64,000 nucleotides of DNA from Bathynomus jamesi (taxonomy: Eukaryota > Arthropoda > Malacostraca > Isopoda > Cirolanidae): assembly GCA_023014485.1 (NCBI GenBank), contig JAJOZX010000939.1, positions 963,501 to 1,027,500 of the forward strand, given 5' to 3'. Both the position numbers and the translations under genes were made by a program. The notes under the pieces are model-generated. The model had not been told where the DNA came from. It did no database searches and worked only from the letters and a program-made list of their open reading frames with translations. Numbering within the stretch: the first letter of the stretch is position 1; each line of letters starts with the position of its first letter. Positions 43,581 to 54,293 of this stretch are shown here, piece by piece.

Positions 43581-44920
43581 GTTAGATTCAATGGGTCACA
43601 ATTTAAGGAACTTTTAAAGTTGGTTGTAAATGGTTGTTCGTGTTTGTTTGATAGCAAAACTTATAAACAATGTGATGGTATTATCGTACGTTCTCCTTTA
43701 GTCCCACGTTGGCCAACGCTTTCCTCTGTTATTATGAAAAGTTTCGGTTCAGCGAGTTCCCCACCTATTTTAAACCTGTTTTATGAACGACATGTAGACG
43801 ACATAATTTACTTTTCAGATCACCTGATCATGCCCCTTTATTTTTAAAGTACCTTAATTCAATTCGAAGCAAGGCAATATCACATTTACTTGTGAATTAG
43901 AAAAAGATAAAATTTTACCTTTCCTTGACCTTAATATTCATCGTCTCCAGAATGGCTTTGAAATTGAAATTGGCCTTGTATTAAAAGTCGACATTCACTG
44001 GTTTATGTACAAAATTTTCATTGTTCATATGCTTCTTAATTACAAATAAAATTTAGTTTGCAGTCTTACCAACAGAGCCTTTAATATACTCGTATGTTCT
44101 AACTATTTTCAACTCGACATTAAATTTAAATATTTAAAAGAATTACTTTTCAGCAGTCTTTCCAAAGAGATTTCCAGATATTTATATAGGCAAAACCCTA
44201 AACAGGAGTTTCGGCCCCAAACACTCACAAATACATATTGTTCCGAAAGATACTCTCTATTTCTCTATTCCTTAAACAGACCCTCTTAGTTTCACCCTTA
44301 GGAACAAACTTAAGAAGCTACTCAACGAATTCTATCCACAAATTTCACTCACAGTAGTCTTTAAAACCCAGAGCACTATTAAAAAAATGTATAAAATAAA
44401 AGATTCCATACCCACACTCTTACAGTCTTCAGTTGTTTATCATTTTACGTGTGCTAGTTGTATGGCAGCATATCTATACTATAAAAGGGGAGTCCCGTCC
44501 GTCCGTCTGTCCTACACCATGTATTTACTATTAGGCGATCCTGAACATAGAAATAAATGCGCTTTGCTTTGTTTCAACTTTATACTCTAGTGCGTTAAGA
44601 GTTCCATTGCTGCGTTCTTTTCTATAATTTTATTGACCGAATAAATGCCTCCCCAGTAATTGGGGGGCTTGCGGCCCCCAATTACTGAAGCCGAAGGCGG
44701 CTCCAGCACTGCAAGTTTAGCTAAATGGGCTAGGGCCCACTTTTGCTAGTATTGGTAAACGAAAAGACACTTTGAAAACCCGCATTTACGAACATTTGGG
44801 TTATTCCGTCTGAACAGGCCAATTAATCACCCAACCACCCCATTCACCTATTCGCAATCACTGTCACCTACATGATCATCCGTTCTCGCATTTTGACTTC
44901 TCAGTTCTTCATAGGAGCAG
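43581..44920 (+). pseudogene. PLE family 2 RT and GIY-YIG remnant
   Basis: The RT part reads FKELLKLVVNGCSCLFDSKT, then YKQCDGIIVRSPLVPRWPTL (normally GxxMGSPLGP, so altered), and RHVDDIIYFS with the catalytic DD intact. Then FTCELEKDKILPFLDLNIH follows in another frame. The nuclease part begins IPTLLQSSVVYHFTCASC. It is split by the Helitron and resumes IGKRKDTLKTRIYEHLGYSV. Numerous stops show an old copy, more diverged than family 1. Confidence 0.75.
44473..44749 (+). mobile_element. Non-autonomous Helitron, 277 bp
   Basis: It begins TCTATACTATAAAAGG and ends TTTTGCTAG, inserted exactly between A (44472) and T (44750). A hairpin (TGGGC-TAGG-GCCCA) lies ten bases before the CTAG end. These are the Helitron hallmarks. 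Removing it restores the PLE nuclease text across A-A-Y | I-G-K. No helicase is coded. Confidence 0.88.
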
Positions 44921-45473
44921 AAATTTAATCCAAGCATTCATGCATGAACATGACTCTCTGCGAATTGTTTTGCTTCTCACATTGAAGTTTGTCTGCATTA
45001 CGTATCATTTTACTTGTAACTTTTATTAATTTTCATTAATTTTAACTTCTTGTTACTTTTATGTTTCATTTTATGTTGAAAATTATTTTATTTATATAGA
45101 GAATCCTTACTCTTAAAATACTGTACTTTTGGTTTTAAGATTCTAGTTTTATTTCAATTTGATTGCGCAATTTTTAAATTGTATTTTACCCCGATTTTTT
45201 TATCGACTATGTTATTTGAAGTCTCATGGATATTCATTACTGACCCTTTTATGTTACTGTTAGTCAACTTCTAGCTTTACAAACTTGTATCTTTGTAGGC
45301 TCGAAGGATGGAAAAAGTGATTTTCCGAAACGTTAGAAATAGACACCCAATATTATCTGGATGTATGTTTTTTCCCTGGAGGTCCTTTTCCTTATAAGAC
45401 TACGTTTCCCACGTACCAAGTCAATTGCTGCAGTTCTCTCTCTCTCTCTCTCTCTCTCGTCAGGGAGGTGTAC

Positions 45474-45517
45474 TTCCCTGAAGAGGTGTACTTCTGAATA
45501 CACGAAAGGCCTTGGAA
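45474..45517 (+). ncRNA. Hammerhead-ribozyme-like fold, PLE family 2
   Basis: Core CTGAAGA (45478-45484) and GAAA (45504-45507). Stem II is five perfect pairs (GTGTA/TACAC). Stem III is two pairs (AG/CT) with a 2-nt loop. Stem I is four pairs (TTCC/GGAA). One unpaired G separates core and stem II. Confidence 0.6.
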
Positions 45518-45606
45518 TCATTTTTCCTTTGCCTTGTGGGTTTGCATCATTCATTCATTTCACGTGTTTAATTGTGAAATTTATCCCATATATATATATG
45601 TATATA

Positions 45607-46652
45607 TGTTAACCTCCTCCGTCTATGGCCTTGGTCGGTTCGAAGTTGACGGGGGTTCTGGTGAGATGGCACCAACGGATTTGTTACTCTAGAGTAGCTG
45701 GTACCGTATAGGGAATCGCAGTTGTTTCTTCTATACTACTCTCCGATTTCTTCTTGTAGTGGATCGGAGGATTCTATGAGGCTGACTAAATTCTCTAAAG
45801 GTTCCTCGATTTTTCTTATAACGTATCGGGAAATTATTTTTCCCTGTTTAAGACTAAGTTCTCTGAAGAGAGCACGGCTCGAAGGAGAAGACAAAGATAT
45901 GCTCTTACTGTAGTTTACTGCTAAAATGTTACAGGTACAGCTCAGCCTCTAAGTCAGATCAGTTAAAATCAGAATGAACATTGGAGAAATTTTATGGGTT
46001 TATATACTGACATTTTTACTGACATCATTATTCTTAAATGCTGATCTGTTTTTGTTTTTTATTCTCAATAGGCTGATTTACTTTGTAAAATATTTAAAGA
46101 CAAAACAAATATTTTAGCTGTAGCAATGTCTAGACTGATAAGCAAGAAGAAGCCATATTTTTATATTAAACCGCATATTGACAAATCTGATGTTATCATG
46201 ATCTGCCGAGTTAACTAAAAATGGAAAATGAAATATGACTTCCATCACGAATTACAATCAAACATGCACATGAGCAAAAATTAAATGCTTAAGATTCAAA
46301 ATTAAACGTTAAGCAGGACATGACTTCATCTTTTACAACGAAGAGAGAATGTATACAGGAAATGAACATTGCAGAATTTAACAAGATTACATTATTAAAC
46401 TAAATCTAAAAACATGATTAAGTAGTTTAAAAAGAAATAATTCACCAATTTTAAAATAGAAAGCAAATCAAAAATTTATCCAAACTCGTGTCAGCGTTAT
46501 GCGACTTTAGACTTATATGTTAAAATGAATATATGAATATACATAAAAATATAAGGATTATATAAATATACGAAGTATACGAATGAACATAAGAATTATA
46601 TGAATGAATATAAAAATTATATGAATGTAAGAATTATTCATTGTTCATTTTT

Positions 46653-46655
<3 letters not shown>
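45607..46655 (-). repeat. Solo Gypsy LTR, diverged
   Basis: Minus-strand copy of the LTRs at 28476 and 38580, with the same ends (TGTAAAAATG / TTAACA) and recognisable interior (ACTCTAGAGTAGCTG, TTATAACGTATCGGG). No internal region is attached, so it probably arose by LTR-LTR recombination. A TA run lies at its 3' end and CA/TA arrays at its 5' end. Confidence 0.85.

Positions 46656-46708
<53 letters not shown>
46656..46708. repeat. (CA)n then (TA)n microsatellite
   Basis: Compound array touching the LTR end, in the same order relative to the LTR as at 28398-28475. Confidence 0.95.
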
Positions 46709-46710
<2 letters not shown>

Positions 46711-47007
46711 TGTAACAAAAGTTCGTTATCATAGGAAATTAATGTTATCGTTTTTTGTTTCAGGTTTATAACTGATAAACAATATGGCTGATTATTACAG
46801 TTAGCTTCCTCTGGGGACATTTAAAGTAAGTTGTTTACCACACAAGACCACGGGGAACTCAACAGTTAAAAAAGCAACATACAACAAGAATGTAACAACA
46901 TCAGTAACTACTGGTATGTCCTAAGTAATGTAATCGAATTAACATGTGTAAAAACCTGAGTGGCATGCAGTTTCAACATTTACTGCCTTCATAAATAAAA
47001 AAATAAC

Positions 47008-47463
47008 ACTGGTCAACACTCATTTTATTGCCAATCATATTAGAGTGATTTTGGGGTAACTTTGTGGTGCTGATTCCGAATATGACATCGGTTTTGCTAG
47101 ATTGGCTCTAATTTATGAGATAATTGGTACCCCATTGAAACACGTAAAAATGCAAAAAATTTAATGTTCAGGCGGAGCCTACTTACAAATCGCATTGAAA
47201 TTGTCTCAAATCATACAAAAGTAAACACATGAAATACATAATGGCATTTTATTCGGTCTCACCATCCAGAATGTTCCGGTAGTTTCCCATATGCACGCGT
47301 TATGGTTACGTTTCCTATTAATTGAGGGTATTCATTATCTCAAGAACTACAGCCAAATCGGAAAAACTACTTTCATTTTGGAATTCAGCAACCCCAAAAT
47401 ACCCTAAATTCGTACGAATTTCCTTGGCAACGAAAAAAAAATTTTTTTTTGTTGACCTGTGTA
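47008..47463. mobile_element. Possible MITE, 456 bp
   Basis: Left ACACTGGTCAACA-type text faces right TGTTGACCTGTGT (12 of 13 positions inverted). No coding frame and no clear target duplication; superfamily unknown. The flanking 46709-47007 holds nothing recognisable. Confidence 0.4.
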
Positions 47464-47485
47464 ATCTATGACAACGGACGTTTGT

Positions 47486-47490
<5 letters not shown>

Positions 47491-47544
<54 letters not shown>
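47491..47544. repeat. (CT)n microsatellite
   Basis: About 54 bp of uninterrupted CT repeats, then a short TA run at the LINE 3' end. Confidence 0.95.
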
Positions 47545-47557
<13 letters not shown>

Positions 47558-47639
47558 ACCTCGTTAACCTCGTTAATGTTCCGTGTGTTGGTTTCTCTTC
47601 ACACGAAGGTCAAGCTGGTGGTCCCGCCTCTAGGCCTGG

Positions 47640-50330
47640 CTTGGTGAAGCAGTGAGTTGCTTTCTTGCGCTCACCATCGCACATAGCCAGGTACACCCGG
47701 CTCATCTGGTGCCGTCCTGAGCCAAGCATCTAGTCTTTTCTTGAAGACTTCAACTTTGACCACTGTAACGTTTCTGAGGTCCTTTGGAAGCTGGTTGAAA
47801 AGTCTTGGCCCCTTGACAACCAAGCTATGTTCCTTCAATGTTGAAGAGGTCCCTTGTCGGGCCTTTAATTAACACTACACACTCTGCCTTTCCTATTTGC
47901 CAGCATTGTTTGAACGGTAATTGGGTTTAGTTTGAGGTTTGGTACCATTTTTTCGATCATTTTCCATATGTAGATTATGGTGTACCTCTCTTTTCTTCTT
48001 TCCAGGGAGTACAAATTTAGTTTACGTAGTCTTTCCCAGTAGTTGAGTTCTTTGCAACCATCAATCCTGGCTGTGAAATGTCTCTGAGTTTCTTCTATTT
48101 TACTAGTTTCTTCCTTTTCATATGGGGACGTCAAAACTGATCAGTATTCAAGTTTTGGTATAATCAGTGTTTTTAGCAGGGGAATCATTACTGTCCTGTC
48201 CCTTCTTTTGAACGTTGTTAGTACCTGTCCCGCAACTCTTTTTGCTTTATTTATCGTTATCTGATTTTGTGTTTCGAATTTCGCATCATCGGTCATTATT
48301 ACCCCCAAATCGACCGCTTTCGTGCTTCTCTGAATTTCATATCTATCTGGAGCATAATATGCAGTCTAAGTTTATCATTTCTATCATATCTAAGACCTGA
48401 AATTTCTCGGTGTTAAATGTCATATTGTTGTCTTTTGACCATTTGTATATTTTGTTCGTGTCCCACTGCAAGGCCTCCACTTCATTTGCATCACTGATTT
48501 TTCTGCTGATCTTTGTATCGTCTGCAAAGGATGTTACTATGCTGTTGCTGTTTACTCCACTGTCTATGTCTGTTAGCATGATAATAAACGGGAGTGAGGC
48601 TAGTACTGTACCTTGTGGTACTGAACTGCGTATTTCCGATTCTGATGATAATATACCTTGAATTTTGACTACATGTAGACGTTCTCTGAGGAAGTTGTAG
48701 ATCTATTTTCCCAGTTTACCTGTTATTCCTATATATTTAATTTTATGTGCTATTATACCATGATCACATGTGTCGAAAGCTTTAGCAAAATCAGTGTATA
48801 TGACATTGTAGTTTTCATTGCCTTCCAGTGCATCTAGGATATTGTTATAGTGCTCTATAAGTTGTGATAGGCATGATCTTCCTCATCGGAATCCGTGCTG
48901 ATTTTCGTTGAATCTTTCCAGTTTCTCTAAGAAAACATAGATTTTCTCTCTAACTATTCTTTCAAATACTTTGGTGAGGTGCGACGTCAATGACACTGGT
49001 CTATAGTTCTTTCCTTGAGATCTATCCCCGCCTTTATATATAGGGACAATGTATGCTGTTTTCAAGATGCTCAGAATTTCTTAGAGTCTAGGGATCTTCT
49101 CATATCCAGTATAAGGGTGTAGCTATTTCATTTTACAGTTTTTAATCAATAATGCGTTCCAATTTTCCGAGCCTGCAACTGAATGTGGTTTCATTTGTCC
49201 TATAGTTCACGCTACATCTTCTGGGGTAAAATCAAAGTCTGTTATACACTCTCCTTGTAATTTCTTTTCAAAGAATGCATTTATGTCAGGTATCGCTTTG
49301 TCACTTTTTTGGGTACTGAAGACTGATTCATACAGGGCTCTCAATATTTCAGATATTTCTTTTAGATTGTCGGTTAGTTCATTATTTCTCTTCCTTAAGG
49401 GCCCGATAACGGCGCGCGTTCTTGTTTTCCTTTTCGCATAGCTATAGAAGTATTTTGGATTTTCCTTTACTGCTTCTACCGCCTTTCTTCTTCCCTCTCT
49501 GCATGGTCCATAATCAGTGCTTGTATTTCCCTATCGATACCCTCCAATTTTTCTTGTATTACTTTCCTAGCATTATCTCCGTAGGTGGATAACTTCACCT
49601 CCACTCTCCTTTTGCGGAATATTCTTTTCTTTTCCCTCTTAGCCAGGTCCTCTTTCCTTTGGCCTGTAATTTCGGAGCATATTTTTCTAAAATTTTCAGT
49701 GTCTTTTCTTCCAAGGTTGTTAGCATTTTTTCAGTTGTTTTATTATCTAAAACTGTTCTCCGTTCTATTTGGGCCATGTGTGATCTGATTGCTTCCCAAT
49801 TTATAGTCTTGGAGTTTAAGTTAATTAAAGACCCCAAATTTGCTTCTCTCTGCAATATATGTGTTGTCTTTTAATGTTGTCGCCATATTTGTTGATATCT
49901 CGATTAAGTTGTGGTCTGAAATAATGGTTGGGGTTATTTTTATATCAGCAATCAAGTTCGTGTTATTCGATAATACCAGATCTAGGCAGTTATTTTTTCT
50001 TGTATTTTCTGTTATCTCCTGTGCCAACGTAAACTCGTTTTTGAGAACCATCAACATTTTTGCTTGCTCCTGGGCTTCTATTGTGCCCCCCTTGTCCTGT
50101 ATATATATATATATATGTATATTTCCATCCACCTTTTTGTGTTTTATAAATGGGAAGTTAAAGTCTCCGCAGAGCATTATATTGGGGGATGGAGGGTTTA
50201 TGGCCTTTATTAGGTTTCTGATATCATCAATGGCCTCCTAGAATTTTTCGGTTAGAGTGTTTGCTGGTCTATAGATGACTATAGTTTTTCTCATTTCACT
50301 GCTAGGGGTTTGCAGTTTTCACAATTTCCA
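47640..50330 (-). pseudogene. LINE family B ORF2: endonuclease plus RT, broken
   Basis: Endonuclease blocks: MLCGDFNFPFIKHKKVDG (near 50170), ENTRKNNCLDLVLSNNTNL and SDHNLIEIS (near 49910). RT blocks: AYIVPIYKGGDRSQGKNYRP (near 49055), ENQHGFR, NVIYTDFAKAFDTCDHGIIA (near 48800), SSVPQGT (near 48620) and TSFADDTKISRKI (near 48530). The C-terminal part has RRKERYTIIYIWKMIEKMVP (near 47990) and GPRLFNQLPKDLRN (near 47800), ending PDEPGVPGYVR-like. The layout is CR1-like. Several stops and shifts are present, but every RT motif is readable. A segment of the endonuclease between the ETH-type motif and RKTIVIYRPA is missing. Confidence 0.8.
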
Positions 50331-50339
50331 TGGCAATCC

Positions 50340-51184
50340 TTACTGTAAGATGAGTTTTTGTGAGGCATGCAATGTTCGCCCTTGTTCGGCCATAAATCCT
50401 TTCAGGTACTTGTTCTGGCAGCTTCTTGTCCGGAAGCGGTTTGGTTCGGGGGTTTCCAGCTGTGTCAATTGCATGCGTTGAATGACATTTAGCAGCCGTA
50501 TCGTGTCTGCGATGTTGAAAACAAAATTTTGTTCGCTTTTTGTATTCCTATTGTTATTCCTTTTGTTATTCCTGTTGTTATTGTTATTCCTATTGTCTGT
50601 TAAACTTTTGTCTTTTTTCCTTTGAGTTCTTCGGGAGATGTTGATAGTAGCATTTTTTCTTGTATTTGCAGGTTCCATAGTTTGCGTAAGTCTTGCAGAT
50701 GTCCGGGTGGTAGAACCTGCATCTCTCTCCGAATTTACAATGACCATTATTATAAAAGAAATTGCATATTGGGGGATGTTCATATATGCATTGTCCTCTT
50801 TTATATCTGCAATTATCTTTTATATAATATCTGCAAATAATTCTTTCTCCATATTTACTCGGGGCCTTTGTTTCTTGCTCCTTATTGGGGGAAAGTTTCA
50901 CTCCGTTTTCTTGATTCTACTTCGCCTTTCTTCGTTTCTTCTGTTTTCTTCTGTTCTTTATTCATACTTTCCTCTTTTGTTTTCTTCTCGTAGCCTCTTT
51001 CTACTTTAAATACCGTAAAAGAGTTTATTTCGGTCATGCAGTGTTCGCAGAAAAATTTTATCCTATTAAGTTGCTTTGTGTTCGTTATGGTTATGAGGGA
51101 GATTTTTTCATCTTCCGATTCTAGGCATCTGAAATCAAAAAGCAACTGGCAAAGATTGCACCTCATCGCCTTTGCTGCATTCAT
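50340..51184 (-). pseudogene. LINE family B N-terminal zinc-finger region (PHD-like plus three CCCH)
   Basis: It starts at ATG 51184 (MNAAKAMRCNLCQLLFDFRC). C-x2-C and a later FFCEHC pair suggest a PHD- or RING-like finger, followed by a Lys/Glu-rich segment (51000-50900). After a frame change at a C run (near 50890) come three CCCH fingers in a row: CRYYIKDNCRYKRGQCIYEH, CNFFYNNGHCKFGERCRFYH and CKTYANYGTCKYKKKCYYQH. The last two have exact C-x8-C-x5-C-x3-H spacing. Another frame change leads to an Asn/Arg-rich stretch and into the endonuclease. CCCH fingers bind RNA in known proteins, so an RNA-binding role for the element is a fair inference. A captured host zinc-finger gene is the alternative, but strand, position and spacing fit the LINE. 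Confidence 0.7.
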
Positions 51185-51197
51185 TATATGTACTGTA

Positions 51198-51222
51198 TAT
51201 ATATATATATATATTATATATA
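51198..51222. repeat. (TA)n microsatellite
   Basis: Short TA array with one break, at the 5' end of LINE B. Confidence 0.9.
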
Positions 51223-51369
51223 TCTTCTTTAGCTGTAAACAGCTTTATGCTTTGTATACAAATTGATTTCACTTAAAAATCCTTTTAGTTTAATATTAAA
51301 ACATCATTTAATTGTGTCTCCTGAATTAAAGTAAATATATTAATGGAATTTTATTAATTTATAAATAAA

Positions 51370-51905
51370 AATAATCAGTAAGTCTGGCCAGAGATTGGAA
51401 CAGCGCTATGGCCAACTAATGCAATCCATTACGTTAATGCCCGGATTATTATTACCAGCACCTTAGGACCTGAATCCTTGGCCTTTACGTGCGCGTGTCT
51501 TCTTCACTTCGATATTGAGAAACGGACGGTGTTTACCCACTGAGCTACGAGAGATGGCATTTTGTAAATCTAACTATTAGTAGTATGGGTTTATTTGTGC
51601 CGATTGGTTGTCATGGAAATGAGTGGTAGAGGGGATTGGGAGAGGGGAGTGCCAGTGCCAGTGTCAAGCGAGGAAAAGTGAGGGAAATGCTTGGCCTTTA
51701 CGCGCGCGTGTCTTCTTCACTTCGATTATAGAGAAACGGACGATGTTTATCCACTGAGCTACGAGAGATGGCATTTTATAAATCTAACTATTAGTAGTAT
51801 GGGTTGCTTTGAGCCTAGTGGTTGTCATGGAAATGAGTGGTAGGGGGGACTGGGAGAGGGGGAGTGCCAGTGCCAGTGTCAAGCGGGGAAAAGTGAGGGA
51901 AATGC
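51370..51905 (-). repeat. SINE-like repeat with a 213-bp tandem duplication
   Basis: Two tandem copies start at 51480 and 51693 (GGCCTTTACG then CGCGTGTCTTCTTCACTTCG). Each contains, on the minus strand, CTCTCGTAGCTCAGTGGGTA, a good A box. The first also has a weak B box (GGATTCAGGTCC, near 51470). Between the A boxes lies a G-rich block (GAGTGCCAGTGCCAGTGTCA). The copies differ by scattered changes. Confidence 0.6.
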
Positions 51906-52066
51906 TGGAAATGAGAAACGGAGGCGAGGGGGAGGAAAAGTTAAAAGAGCGTAAAAGGAGAGAAAAGCACAATTTTAATCACACTTGTGTAAACAAGGGC
52001 TGATATGTATAAACAGAGGGTTTGATAAGGAGGATGGTGATAAGGAAAAAATAAAAATACATAAAT

Positions 52067-52072
<6 letters not shown>
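51906..52072 (+). repeat. Purine-rich dispersed repeat ending in (TA)n
   Basis: Contains GGATGGTGATAAGGAAAAAA followed by TAAAAATACATAAATTATA and then a long TA array. The same ending occurs, inverted, at 56875-56970 and in part at 60100-60150. Confidence 0.5.
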
Positions 52073-52159
<87 letters not shown>

Positions 52160-52165
52160 ATATGA
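52073..52165. repeat. (TA)n microsatellite
   Basis: About 90 bp of TA with one TTT break. Further arrays at 52324-52380 and 52503-52556 lie inside the PLE end that follows. Confidence 0.95.
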
Positions 52166-52320
52166 AAATTATTTCACGAAAGTAACACGTGAAAAATATT
52201 TATGATGAATAAAACCACGAAGGAAAGGAAACACAGAATGGTGCTCAAGCGCTTTCGTCTAATGACATCCTCAGGAACACTGAAGTACATAAAGAGTTAC
52301 AGCCTATATATAGGTTACAG

Positions 52321-52382
<62 letters not shown>

Positions 52383-52501
52383 AAAAACGAAGAATTCAAA
52401 ATAAAAATTAAACATTAAAGGATTGTGGGAAGAGCATACAAATTTGTAAGGAAAACTACCGATTTTTAGCACAAGATCAAAAGAATTGTTTCCAGCCAAT
52501 G

Positions 52502-52561
<60 letters not shown>

Positions 52562-53430
52562 CAAATTTATACTGGAAATCTGCCCAGGTTTTAGCACTCT
52601 GCCGTTCTTGTTTAAGTTTGATATATATAAAAATAAATTGAAAAATAAAAGTTATTAGAGTAGCGTACAAATTTACCAAAGATTTAGCGTTCTACCCTTC
52701 TTATCTAAATCTGTTCTGAAGGAATTCAAAACAACAGGATCGAGTTGAAAAAGACCTTTGCTTGTGTTGAAGTTATTTGTAAGTTGGATAATGGCAGACT
52801 CAAGAATATTTCTATTAACAATATTGCTAGAGTGAAATAAAATTGAAGCATTATTCCAATCAATACAGTGGGATAACTCTGACAAATGGACAAAAAGGGC
52901 ACTGGACGACTGTCCTGTTCTAACGGAATATTGATGCTGTTTTATACGTGTGTGCAAATCCTTTCCCGTCTGACCTATGTAAAAGGAATCACATTGTTTA
53001 CAACCAATTTTATAGATAATGCCTGAATTATTGGTAGGGCTATTTTTTACTGAGATTTTTCATAATATTGTTATATGAAAATACTATATTAATATCCAAA
53101 AGTTTAAGTACTTTAGCAATGCCTAAAAAGCCCGGGAAAATGGAAGTACTAAAATATTCTTTGACAAAGTACGAGTGTTATTATTCACACGATAGAAAGT
53201 TCGTTTTGCCTTGTTGAGACAAGATTTCATAAACGCAGATGGATAACACAGATCACTTCCAATACCGTTGATTTTTTCCAATTCGGCTTTCCTGGGCTTT
53301 CCCTATGTACACGCACATCCAAAAACGGGATTGAGTTGTCTTGTTCCACTTCTAAAGTAAACTTAATGGAGGGGACATGATCATTTAACTGAAGGAGGAA
53401 GTTATCCAGGTCACGATTCATGGGCCAGAT
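52166..53430 (-). mobile_element. Penelope-like element (family 1), minus copy of second pair
   Basis: Minus-strand copy truncated inside RT at about 53430 (text for IWPMNRDLDN), running to its terminal repeat and a TA array. Inside, RESPG is joined to AELEK-type text (near 53290), an internal deletion. The terminal part carries two extra TA arrays. Confidence 0.8.
52241..52280 (-). ncRNA. Hammerhead-ribozyme-like fold, PLE family 1
   Basis: Same 40 folded bases as at 25415-25454, opposite strand; no change seen in the paired positions. Confidence 0.6.
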
Positions 53431-53487
53431 ACGCATTGCTAATGTACTTAAACTTTTGGATATTAATGTAGTATTTTCATATAACAA
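52673..53487 (-). pseudogene. PLE RT/GIY-YIG remnant, minus copy
   Basis: Two pieces: RT text from IWPMNRDLDNFLLQLND to NGIGSDLCYP, and the C-terminal nuclease end LHTRIKQHQYSVRTGQSSSA to TLNLW, with about 300 bp of broken sequence between them. The RT active site is absent. Confidence 0.78.
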
Positions 53488-53539
53488 TATTATGAAAAAT
53501 CTCAGTAAAAAATAGCCCTACCAATAATTTAGGCATTAT

Positions 53540-53882
53540 CTATAAAATTGGTTGTAAACAATGTGATTCCTTTTACATAGGTCAGACGGGAAAGGATTTG
53601 CACACACGTATAAAACAACATCAATATTCCGTTAGAACAGGACAGTCGTCCAGCGCCCTTTTTGTCCATTTGTCAGAGTTATCCCACTGCATTGATTGGA
53701 ATAATGCTTCAGTTTTATTTCACTCTAGCAACATTGTTAATAGAAATATTCTTGAATCTCCCATTATCCAACTTACAAATAACTTCAACACAAGCAAAAG
53801 TCTTTTTCAACTCGATCCTGTTGTTTTGAATTCCTTCAGAACAGGTTTAGATAAGAAGGGTAGAACGCTAAATCTTTGGTAA
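53540..53882 (+). pseudogene. PLE GIY-YIG nuclease domain, truncated
   Basis: Encodes IYKIGCKQCDSFYIGQTGKD and the rest of the C-terminal domain to TLNLW without a stop, but lacks RT. The GIY-YIG half-motifs are intact, though FIDC-type changes (a Pro in place of Ala in ILESPIIQL) mark divergence from the copy at 27500-27897. Confidence 0.78.
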
Positions 53883-54204
53883 ACTTGTACGCTACTCTAA
53901 TAACTTTTATTTTTCAATTTATTTTTATATATATCGAACTTAAACAAGAAGGGCAGAGTGCTAAAACCTGGGCAGATTTCCAGTATGAATTTGTATTTTT
54001 TTTTTTTATCTATAACATTGGTCGGAAACAATTCATTTGATCTTGTGCTAAAAATCGGTAGTTTTTCCTTACAAATTTGTATGCTCCTCCCACAATCCTT
54101 TAATGTTTAATTTTTAGTTTTAATTCTCCGTTTATTGTATATATATATATATATTTTTTTTTTTCTGTAACCTATATATAGGCTGTAACTCTTTATGTAC
54201 TTCA

Positions 54205-54244
54205 GTGTTCCTGAGGATGTCATTAGACGAAAGCGCTTCAGCAC
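54205..54244 (+). ncRNA. Hammerhead-ribozyme-like fold, PLE family 1, one pair lost
   Basis: Same core as the other family 1 copies, but stem I reads CAGCAC instead of GAGCAC. This breaks the pair next to the cleavage site. Confidence 0.5.
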
Positions 54245-54293
54245 CATTCTGTGTTTCCTTTCCTTCGTAGTTTTATTCATCATATATATAATT

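Larger units (their letters stand above)
43581..45600 (+). mobile_element. Penelope-like element (family 2), 5'-truncated, with a Helitron insert
   Basis: RT and GIY-YIG remains run from 43581 to about 44920, followed by non-coding sequence and a terminal part (45355-45600) with a CT array and a hammerhead-like fold. Its end, CACGTGTTTAATTGTGAAAT, is shared with 40060-40090. A solo Gypsy LTR follows after a TA run. Confidence 0.75.
47545..51195 (-). mobile_element. LINE family B, near full length
   Basis: Minus-strand order: zinc-finger region, endonuclease, linker, RT, C-terminal end. Its 3' end touches a TA/CT array and its 5' end a TA array just upstream of the first ATG. Two more 3' ends of this family are at 3796 and 21745. 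Confidence 0.82.
53434..54281 (+). mobile_element. Penelope-like element (family 1), plus copy of second pair
   Basis: Starts abruptly at the text for IANVLKLLDIN and runs through the nuclease (53520-53882, ending TLNLW) to a terminal repeat, a hammerhead-like fold and TTTTATTCATCAT. It is joined head to head with the minus copy. Confidence 0.8.

Noticed and set aside
50590..50901. Host CCCH zinc-finger gene
   Set aside because: It lies on the same strand directly upstream of a LINE endonuclease and RT, without introns or separate signals. A part of the LINE is simpler.
52245..52679. Open frame rich in Tyr-Ile repeats
   Set aside because: It is a translation of (TA)n arrays and PLE terminal-repeat sequence. 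The same applies to the frames at 3802-4119, 15091-15339, 61842-62117 and 61964-62473.
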